In this document: one piece after another, positions 6,101 through 8,827 of the stretch
Position numbering within the stretch: position 1 is the stretch's first letter
Layout of the letters: each line of letters opens with the position of its first letter
Source of the DNA: Bacillota bacterium
GTDB taxonomy: Bacteria; Bacillota_A; Clostridia; Tissierellales; Peptoniphilaceae
Direction of reading: 5' to 3'
Length of the DNA: 8,827 nt
NCBI GenBank assembly: GCA_023418535.1
Contig: JAEZZN010000059.1
Location: 1-8,827, forward strand
The notes under the pieces: model-generated
The model's input: only the letters and a program-made list of their open reading frames with translations
The model's database searches: none
What the model was told of the DNA's origin: nothing
Position numbers and translations under genes: made by a program

Positions 6101-8385
6101 AGAGTTCCATCTTCATATGGTACATCCCATCTTAAATAAAGATTTTCATATTCAGTTCTTGATTTGTCTGCACCATTATAAATTTGATAGGAGTAATTAT
6201 TACCCATTTCAACTACATCAAAGGTCTTCTTACCTAATGAAGTTTCTTGATTGCTTCCTTTAGGCGTAAAGAATAATTCAACTGATCTAGCATTACTAAA
6301 TACATTTACTCTTACATTTTTACTAATAGCTGATTTATTTACAACATCATTATGCCATGCAGGAAGTATGTGTAATGTTGTAGTATCTTTATCCCATTGT
6401 GATTTATAGAAATAATATCTATCTTTTGGTAATCCTGCTGTATCAACTATACCAAAGTATGCAGATTTTGGTGATGGCCATGGAGAAGCTGGACCTGGAT
6501 TTATCTTATTGTAGTTTGTAGGTTCTCCAAGATAGTCGAAACCTGTCCAAATAAATTCACCAGCCACAAAATCTCTCTTAGCTACTGCAAGCCAAGATTC
6601 AGCTGATTTATGTCCCCAAGGAACTGCTTTAGTATCATATGATGTGTATAATCTATCTCTAGTTTCATTCTCAGTTGTATAAATACCTCTTGAGTTTATA
6701 GCTGAGGATGTTTCTGATCCGTAAATTGCCCAATTTGGATTTTCTCTATGATACTTATCATATACTCCACCATCAGAATAGTTCATACCTACTGTACCAT
6801 TTAGTGAAGTTAGAACATCACCAAATTTTTTAGATTCATTCCAATAAGCTTTAAATTTATTGTCACCTATTGTTACAAATCTTTCAGTATCTATTTCTTG
6901 TATCCACCCTGCAATTTTTTCTAAAATTTGTGGATAACTTGAATAAGGACCTGAGTTACCTTCCATAACTTCATTACCTGTTGACCACATAATGATTGAT
7001 GGAGCATTTTGTCCTCTTGATATTGTTTGTTTAGTTACAAATTCAGCCCAAGTTTCTTGAGATCCTTTTTTACCTAAAATTTTATTTGAGCCATCTATAT
7101 TAACATTGAACCATTTAGCAAAGTCATTGTAATTACCGTTTTTAGCTGAAACCCATGTATCAAATAGTTCATCGATAATCATCATACCTTTTCTATTTGC
7201 TATTTCAATTAATTCATCTGCTGCTGGGTTATGTGTAACACGAATTGCATTTACACCCATTTCTTGTAAAATTTCAACTTGTCTTTCAATAGCTCTATAA
7301 TGAGCAGCTGAACCTAATGAGCCTTGATCATGGTGCATACTAACACCTTGAAGTTTAATATGATTACCATTTAAGAAAAATCCTTCATTTGGATCTTGTC
7401 TTATTGTTCTATAACCAATTTCATTTACTACTTGATCTGAAGCTTTATTACCTACTAAGACAGTTGTAACTACTTCATATAAGAATGGTGATTTTAAATC
7501 CCATGCCTTAACATTGTTTACTTTCAAATCATTAGTAAATTCTACAGTTTTTCCAGCTGGAATTGATAAAATATCAGAAGTTGAAGTTTGTACTATAGTT
7601 TGTGATTCTTTTTCTCTTATTTCTTGTTTAACTGAAACTTTTTGAGAATTTTCTTCATTATTAACTACTTTTGTAACTATATGAGTATCTATATCTCTAC
7701 TTTCAAATTGTTCATTAATTTTTGGAGTTGTAACACTTACTCCATATCTATCCACATGAACTGGATTTGATACTGTTAAATGAACACTTCTGTATATACC
7801 ACTACCAGAATACCATCTACTAGATGGGAATTGATGATCAACTTTTACTGCAAGTAAGTTTTCACCAGGTTCTATGTATTCTGTTAAATCGAATGAAAAT
7901 GGTGAATATCCATATGGATGAGTACCAATTAATTTACCATTTATATAAATGGATGCATTCATATATACTCCGCCAAAATCTACTACAAATCTTTTATCTT
8001 TTAGATTTTCGCCTACATTTATTGTCTTTCTATACCAACCAATTCCACCTAATTTATATCCACTTTCAGCTTCACCACTTGTTGTATATGGCAATTCTAA
8101 GCTGTAATCATGTGGTAAATTTATACTCTTCCAACTAGAAGTGTCAAAATTTTTATTTTGAGCACCTGGAAGATCTCCATAATGGAATTTCCAGTTTTCG
8201 TCAATATTAGATCTTCCTAGAGTTAGATCTAGATTGTCGAAACTCGTTCTTACATCTTCACCCACTATTGTTGTATTTTCTAGTGAGCTATTATCATTTG
8301 CACTAGCTTTCACATTTGTTAAAACAGGTAACAACATAACAAATGCTAAAACTAATGATGCCAAACGAATACGATTAGTTTTCAT
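160..8385 (-). CDS. Secreted bifunctional glycosidase: GH2 beta-galactosidase fused to GH84 beta-N-acetylglucosaminidase, with CBM, FIVAR and SH3b modules
   Basis: This 2741-residue exported protein appears complete, with no frameshift or internal stop. Modules in order are: signal peptide (1-29), GH2 (55-655), DUF4982/C5-like (670-890), two Ig-like domains (913-1058), a carbohydrate-binding module (1068-1231), a cadherin-like linker (about 1243-1320), GH20b-like plus GH84 (1329-1765), a helical region (about 1770-1905), two discoidin modules (1948-2276), four FIVAR repeats (2285-2560) and three SH3b repeats (2563-2741). The first half resembles streptococcal BgaA and the second half resembles clostridial NagJ/NagH. 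Expected reactions are removal of terminal beta-galactose and of beta-linked GlcNAc from host glycans outside the cell. The ATG at 8385 is chosen because GGGAGG lies five bases upstream and a typical signal peptide follows. The gene has its own promoter and terminator, so it looks monocistronic. Family calls are by eye from motifs; the linkage preference is inferred. Confidence 0.93.
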   Translation of the reverse strand: MKTNRIRLASLVLAFVMLLPVLTNVKASANDNSSLENTTIVGEDVRTSFDNLDLTLGRSNIDENWKFHYGDLPGAQNKNFDTSSWKSINLPHDYSLELPYTTSGEAESGYKLGGIGWYRKTINVGENLKDKRFVVDFGGVYMNASIYINGKLIGTHPYGYSPFSFDLTEYIEPGENLLAVKVDHQFPSSRWYSGSGIYRSVHLTVSNPVHVDRYGVSVTTPKINEQFESRDIDTHIVTKVVNNEENSQKVSVKQEIREKESQTIVQTSTSDILSIPAGKTVEFTNDLKVNNVKAWDLKSPFLYEVVTTVLVGNKASDQVVNEIGYRTIRQDPNEGFFLNGNHIKLQGVSMHHDQGSLGSAAHYRAIERQVEILQEMGVNAIRVTHNPAADELIEIANRKGMMIIDELFDTWVSAKNGNYNDFAKWFNVNIDGSNKILGKKGSQETWAEFVTKQTISRGQNAPSIIMWSTGNEVMEGNSGPYSSYPQILEKIAGWIQEIDTERFVTIGDNKFKAYWNESKKFGDVLTSLNGTVGMNYSDGGVYDKYHRENPNWAIYGSETSSAINSRGIYTTENETRDRLYTSYDTKAVPWGHKSAESWLAVAKRDFVAGEFIWTGFDYLGEPTNYNKINPGPASPWPSPKSAYFGIVDTAGLPKDRYYFYKSQWDKDTTTLHILPAWHNDVVNKSAISKNVRVNVFSNARSVELFFTPKGSNQETSLGKKTFDVVEMGNNYSYQIYNGADKSRTEYENLYLRWDVPYEDGTLRAVAYDADDRVINETYGRSEVSTFDKASKLTLEADRETINADGKDLSYITIDVKDSKDNLVANARNMVNVEVSGEGKLLALDNGDQTDNEPYDSGKRKALSGKLVAIVQSTKANDSFTVTASSEGLESGTVTVTTKSVDENANDRPVAYTTPQLYYVKAGTIPNLAQQVTVHYEDKEDQKVNVQWEKFDTTSEGVYTVNGSLEGLGLSVKTTVVVIDEVGALLNYSTSALKGSGEVELPSSRPIVTRDGKVLDASYPVVWEKQDTSKYNEIGTYVVKGTAQIFDQKLDVTSSIRISDGSVEEGNTNIATNYLTLTQDIEESLQSDNLLAIVDGDRNFKSVQSGPNTSVWTNYDAAQAGKKTSTLTFTFATAQVLYKADLHYYRDTWAASLPENVVIEYSADGVSDWKPIEFKETAGNPTPANAPNVTKYEYKFAPVSATGIRFTFTNKPGGNGRGKELCVGLTELELFTATTKYEEFSSSELEELKVENEAVEGDFAKDYQFNIESKDIKNVEAKGKDNAAVTVLPEYNEKVIIITESEDNSNRSVYTLLSSDYESVEEVENTDEYKIYPKPQEMTYLEGGSTLSEEANVVLESGLDKYTVAKVDKVLQAKGISKASSENGISTRYLNVLVGIKGSNGIVDKYFKENVKLEDHFDEIDAYQISIKGNVIAILGKDTDAAFYGLTTLEHIFKQASENVIRQLTVNDFSSQEVRGVIEGYYGVPWTWERRADLLKFGADFKNNVMIFAPKDDPYHRDNWRELYPKDQLEKISELAKLGNETKNRFVWTIAPFHKQAIASHNYDESIAILKKKLDQLYDVGVRQFGVLRDDIASASGYTTVSRVMKDLKAWAETKDEKIYDFLFCPYSYTLEGWAWNALELNEYTKNFPDNVKIFFTGQNVCSPIKQEANEQFMTKGAFGNRRKEPLIWLNWPVNDVFKDSHGYMALVMGNPKTILNTNVTNTIGTVTNPMQESYASYVAVFAIADYAWNTANYDADTSYSDGFTFIDSDASKELEELASHMASANGTIGIQNLPESENMKKEIAEFEAVMAQSDTKQIEAKGKNLKAKYQTIIDAVDAFRAKSKFEGLKTDLDPYITVLKEKSQAALKYIDAILNAKEGNESEATKLYDEAEALYEKSRSHKVQVSPNGNLRRADAGIFRINPNINNMRTLAKELIDGDGEDSDKLLGDNIALSKEGSKLPLAIASWTNDIESASSDRVEKLNNGVKDFEGSLNDRWTNWTRVKRSKDWVGIIFGEGNEVIAKDVEGIKLGFFEDHGVSYPDSYTIEYYDGPDFEIPTNPGHVAKSNNTLNDDNNWKEVTGLKGLNFRLNVMNTLSFDKVKTKAIRINMKPKTTKALAITEFEAYGKKEISGPFKNPYITSDMIFGRPTNRHSIWSNYYKSNMIDANDATFTWWGLTDDKAKVGDHIGLDLQKVMKLGRFRFVMGGKAANDHYDKYSIIYSKDGVNWETYGDEIEQDTPTKVVDINLEGLEARYLAVKNLKEKPNWVQISEFMVETTEIPQEVDKSELKEKLEEAKDRLEKEKDLWTEESIKVVEEANSKAQKVVDDKEATQEQVNSAKDELIKALENVKLKPVNKEELQALVDEAEKIDLETKVPETVVPFEEALENAKKLIEDPKATQEQINAAKDKLQETMDMLQDIPEPKVNKEELSEAIDKAEMLDLSNKTDESVENFNKALKDAKEVFEDEEAKQESVDKATKDLLEAIENLTDKPEELDLDVLKEKIAKVKESLEKDLNPRSRKDLEEILKDAVELLEKENPSQEEINNMIPEIDNALENAVLMKEYVGYSEHVNVRETPNGKLLGSIELGKEITGKYDPENPNWLEIEHDGNKAYVYKQLVSEDPIPFAAYSLGVNTRTKPNGEKVGELKYGTFLYGTINGKNTNWIDLEIDGQKVSVYKPVLTTSYEKVYRTISDMNLRVSPNGKVLKVVPKGDLLRGRVLVRSNWIYATYEGVSGYIYMIK
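163..699 (-). repeat. Three C-terminal SH3b repeats, probable cell-wall anchor (residues 2563-2741)
   Basis: Three units (2563-2620, 2627-2683, 2686-2741) share N-x-R-x-x-PNGK/E, a V-x-K/Y-G turn, a strand ending NW-I/L, and a final V/GYVY-like strand. In unit 3 these are MNLRVSPNGK, VPKGDLLRG, SNWIYATYEG and GYIYMIK. SH3b domains are known to bind peptidoglycan non-covalently in Gram-positive secreted proteins. There is no LPxTG motif, terminal hydrophobic segment or basic tail, so sortase anchoring is excluded by what is seen. The protein ends four residues after the last strand begins to close, so the C-terminus looks natural. Confidence 0.82.
706..1533 (-). repeat. Four FIVAR-type three-helix repeats (residues 2285-2560)
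   Basis: Four units of about 65 residues (2285-2350, 2355-2421, 2426-2491, 2497-2560) are rich in Lys, Glu, Ala and Leu. Each begins with a K-x-E/V-L-x-E/A helix and contains a central helix with an E-A-x-x-x-A-KK-like stretch. Each ends with a Q-E-Q/S-V/I-x-x-A helix; units 1 and 2 share ATQEQ at the start of it. This is the FIVAR pattern of Gram-positive surface proteins. Units 1 and 2 are the most alike, which also shows in the DNA as a shared TGTTCTTGTGTAGCTT near 1182 and 1386. The likely role is a stalk or a protein/wall contact. The last unit is the most diverged. Confidence 0.82.
1558..2544 (-). other. Two discoidin/F5-8 type C (CBM32-like) modules (residues 1948-2276)
   Basis: Module A (about 1948-2128) runs from DNIALSKEGS through SLNDRWTNWTR, DWVGIIFGEG and YTIEYYDGP to ALAITEFEAYGKK. 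Module B (about 2138-2276) has YKSNMIDANDATFTWW, VGDHIGLDLQKVMKLGRFRF, YSIIYSKDGVNWETYG, ARYLAVKNLKEKPNWVQ and ISEFMVE. Both have the DN/DG calcium-loop region near the start and the I-x-E-F strand at the end that mark this fold. They sit where NagJ/NagH-type GH84 proteins carry their CBM32 modules, after the helical region (about 1770-1905), and probably hold the enzyme on GlcNAc- or Gal-containing glycans. Sugar specificity is not readable by eye. Confidence 0.78.
3091..4401 (-). other. GH84 beta-N-acetylglucosaminidase with GH20b-like N-terminal domain (residues 1329-1765)
   Basis: Residues 1329-1468 form the alpha/beta leader domain typical of GH20 and GH84 enzymes, from KIYPKPQEMTYLEGG to AILGKDTDAAFYGLTTLEHI. 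The GH84 barrel starts at VRGVIEGYYGVPWTWERR (1473). The catalytic aspartate pair is D1589-D1590 in RDDI. By recalled alignment with Clostridium perfringens NagJ, G1479, K1510 (APKDDPYH), Y1628, N1690 and D1695 (LNWPVND), and N1728 (TNPM) match NagJ G187, K218, Y335, N396, D401 and N429; ADYAWN also matches. The mechanism should be substrate-assisted hydrolysis through the 2-acetamido group. Substrate could be terminal beta-GlcNAc or, less likely, hyaluronan, since some GH84 proteins carry the hyaluronidase name. Confidence 0.88.
4693..5184 (-). other. Carbohydrate-binding module between the two enzymes, discoidin-like or CBM71-like (residues 1068-1231)
   Basis: The module opens with NIATNYLTLTQDIEESL and contains LAIVDGDR, TSVWTNYDAAQAG, LTFTFATAQVLYKADLHYYRD, VVIEYSADGVSDWKPIEF, GIRFTFTNKPGGNGRG and closes with VGLTELELF. 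These are the usual landmarks of a galactose-binding (F5/8 type C-like) beta-sandwich. Its place directly after the Ig-like domains of a BgaA-type enzyme recalls the CBM71 modules of BgaA, which bind lactose and LacNAc. Whether this is CBM71 or a CBM32-type module cannot be settled by eye. The single cysteine of the first half of the protein, C1221, is here. Confidence 0.65.
5212..5649 (-). other. Two bacterial Ig-like (BIG_4-type) domains (residues 913-1058)
   Basis: Two adjacent units of about 65 residues share the pattern of a proline-bearing strand, a strand ending in V-x-WEK, and a closing G-x-Y-x-V-x-G stretch. Unit 1 has AGTIPNLAQQVTVHY, VQWEKFDTTSEGVYTVNG. Unit 2 has ELPSSRPIVTRDG, PVVWEKQDTSKYNEIGTY, VVKG. 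This is the pattern of BIG_4 domains that often lie between catalytic and binding modules of secreted glycosidases. They are probably spacers. Confidence 0.7.
5716..6378 (-). other. DUF4982-like and GH2 C-terminal (C5-like) beta-sandwich domains (residues 670-890)
   Basis: Residues about 670-775 (LHILPAWHN, VNVFSNARSVELFF, then LRWDVPYEDGTLRAVAYD) match the DUF4982 pattern that follows the barrel in BgaA-type GH2 enzymes. Residues about 785-890 (LTLEADRETINADGKDLSYI, then GEGKLLALDNGDQTDNEPYD) match the Ig-like C-terminal domain of the same enzymes, including its conserved NG-x-x-x-x-EPY-type stretch. They are likely to complete the GH2 active-site surroundings. The boundaries are approximate. 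Confidence 0.75.
6421..8223 (-). other. GH2 beta-galactosidase catalytic unit (residues 55-655)
   Basis: The three classic GH2 parts are visible. A jelly-roll sugar-binding domain (about 55-205) has GGIGWYRK, an NG-x-x-I-G-x-H-x-YGY turn and SRWYSGSGIYR. An Ig-like domain spans about 208-330, and a TIM barrel spans about 336-655 with GFFLNG, MHHDQGSLG, GVNAIRVTHNP and IIDELFDTW. The acid/base glutamate is E472 in MWSTGNEV and the nucleophile is E558 in YGSETSS; GEFIWTGFDYLGEP follows. The GSETSS form and the DUF4982-like domain downstream point to the BgaA/Bacteroidetes-type branch of GH2, not the LacZ branch. Activity on terminal Gal-beta-1,4-GlcNAc is inferred from BgaA. Confidence 0.9.
8299..8385 (-). 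other. Signal peptide (residues 1-29)
   Basis: The N-terminus has a basic n-region (K2, R5, R7), a hydrophobic core LASLVLAFVMLLPVL (residues 8-22) and a polar end with an A-S-A cleavage motif. Signal peptidase I would cut between A29 and N30. There is no YSIRK motif and no lipobox cysteine, so the mature protein should be released by the Sec pathway and not lipidated. Confidence 0.85.
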
Positions 8386-8396
8386 CCTTACCTCCC
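8386..8396 (-). promoter_or_regulatory. Ribosome binding site deciding the start of the glycosidase gene
   Basis: The minus strand reads GGGAGGTAAGG directly before the ATG. GGGAGG (8396-8391) pairs well with the anti-Shine-Dalgarno and stands five bases from the start codon. The next in-frame Met (M17) lies inside the hydrophobic signal core and has no such site, so 8385 is the start. Confidence 0.85.
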
Positions 8397-8414
8397 AAAT
8401 ATACTAATACATTC

Positions 8415-8443
8415 ATTATAATAGATAAACGAAATATGCACAA
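8415..8443 (-). promoter_or_regulatory. Sigma-A type promoter of the glycosidase gene
   Basis: On the minus strand a perfect TATAAT lies at 8420-8415 and TTGTGC (three of six -35 consensus bases, TTG intact) at 8443-8438, separated by exactly 17 bases. Transcription would start near 8408, giving a short leader of about 22 bases before the ATG at 8385, too short for a riboswitch. DNA upstream of the -35 is A/T-rich and could help polymerase binding. The weak right half of the -35 fits a promoter that depends on a regulator. Confidence 0.7.
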
Positions 8444-8456
8444 CGATTTCATCGTT
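8442..8456. promoter_or_regulatory. Perfect inverted repeat touching the -35 box, possible operator
   Basis: AACGAT, three bases (TTC), then ATCGTT form a perfect 6+6 palindrome at 8442-8447 and 8451-8456. Two of its bases overlap the proposed -35 hexamer of the glycosidase promoter. Size and place suit a dimeric helix-turn-helix regulator. No regulator gene is in view, so the ligand and protein are unknown, and a chance palindrome remains possible in AT-rich DNA. Confidence 0.4.
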
Positions 8457-8671
8457 AAAATATTGTAAATTATAATTTTTCATTCATGCTATAATCTAAA
8501 AATTATCTAATTGTAGAAACTTTATAACAAAAAGTAAAAAATTAAATAAATTTAACAAAGAACACCATACTGAAATTCATCATTTTTTTGATAGAAAATA
8601 TTAAAATTTAGTTTTTTTAAATAAGATTTATGTTATTTTTACCACAGATAATATATTGAATTATTTAAAAT
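8457..8671. other. AT-rich intergenic DNA with no recognised gene
   Basis: About 215 bases between the possible operator and the rRNA-unit terminator hold no open frame with a ribosome binding site, no tRNA and no convincing hairpin. The DNA is nearly all A/T with homopolymer runs. The only signal is a plus-strand TGCTATAAT (8487-8495), an extended -10 lacking a matched -35 at 17 bases and leading to no gene. Confidence 0.6.
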
Positions 8672-8701
8672 AAAAAAAACGATAGAATAAATCTACCGTT
8701 T
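8672..8701 (-). terminator. Intrinsic terminator after 5S rRNA
   Basis: On the minus strand AACGGTAGA (8700-8692), loop TTTAT, TCTATCGTT (8686-8678) form a 9-bp stem with one G-U pair, extendable by one A-U pair at 8701/8677, followed by Us from the A run at 8672-8677. It begins about six bases beyond the 5S 3' end and should end the rRNA transcript and separate it from the glycosidase gene. Confidence 0.88.
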
Positions 8702-8706
8702 CTCTA

Positions 8707-8821
8707 TTTGGCAACTACCTACTCTCCCAGGACGTCTCCATCCAAGTACCATCAGCGTTGAAGGGCTTAACTTCTGTGTTCGAGATGGGAACAGGTGTAT
8801 CCCCTTCGCTATAGTCACCAC
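8707..8821 (-). rRNA. rrf: 5S ribosomal RNA
   Basis: Read on the minus strand, the sequence starts TGGTGACTATAGCGAAGGGG and contains the conserved CCCATCTCGAACACAGAAGTT block, the AAGCCCTTCA segment, GATGGTACT and GGGAGAGTAGG. The two ends pair to make helix I (GGTGACTA with TAGTTGCC). Length is about 115 bases, normal for bacterial 5S. The ends may be off by one or two bases. It lies complete within the window, seven bases from the right edge, and its terminator follows at once. It is probably the last gene of an rRNA operon whose 23S gene lies beyond the edge. Confidence 0.96.
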
Positions 8822-8827
8822 ATATTA

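Noticed and set aside
7824..8138. Plus-strand open frame of 104 codons
   Set aside because: It is antisense to the conserved GH2 sugar-binding domain; the His/Leu/Tyr-rich product resembles no family.
8386..8414. Riboswitch or leader attenuator before the glycosidase gene
   Set aside because: The leader predicted from the promoter is only about 22 bases long and has no structure beyond the ribosome binding site.
8542..8555. TTAAATAAATTTAA inverted repeat
   Set aside because: It is pure A/T in an A/T-only neighbourhood, expected by chance, and not placed at any promoter.

Overview
The window holds one very large, complete gene on the minus strand (160-8385, 2741 codons), a 5S rRNA gene at the right edge on the same strand (about 8707-8821), and short non-coding stretches at both ends. 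The DNA is strongly AT-rich, codon use favours A/T, and the Shine-Dalgarno is strong and Gram-positive in type. Together with a secreted glycosidase carrying FIVAR and SH3b repeats, this suggests a low-GC Firmicute that lives on animal mucosa or skin, such as an anaerobic coccus of the Peptoniphilaceae/Tissierellia or a relative. That placement is inference; no gene here fixes the species.

Layout from left to right. Positions 1-150 contain no supportable gene but hold three successive hairpins (55-73, 75-124, 130-145). The last is a two-way intrinsic terminator that closes the large gene; the first two may be a terminator or the end of a mobile element lying outside the window. Positions 160-8385 are the large gene. 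Positions 8386-8706 hold its ribosome binding site, a good sigma-A type promoter, a perfect inverted repeat touching the -35 box, about 215 bases of featureless AT-rich DNA, and the terminator of the rRNA unit. The 5S rRNA follows and runs off towards the rest of an rRNA operon beyond the right edge.

The protein is the point of interest. Behind a signal peptide it joins two complete glycosidases. The first is a GH2 beta-galactosidase of the streptococcal BgaA type, followed by DUF4982-like, Ig-like and carbohydrate-binding modules. The second is a GH84 beta-N-acetylglucosaminidase of the clostridial NagJ type, with its GH20b-like leader domain, helical region and two discoidin/CBM32-like modules. 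Four FIVAR repeats and three SH3b repeats end the chain, probably as a stalk and a non-covalent cell-wall anchor. Both active sites look intact. The likely role is stepwise removal of terminal galactose and then the newly exposed GlcNAc from N-acetyllactosamine chains of host glycoproteins at the cell surface. The two activities are inferred from family membership; the coupled action is a hypothesis.
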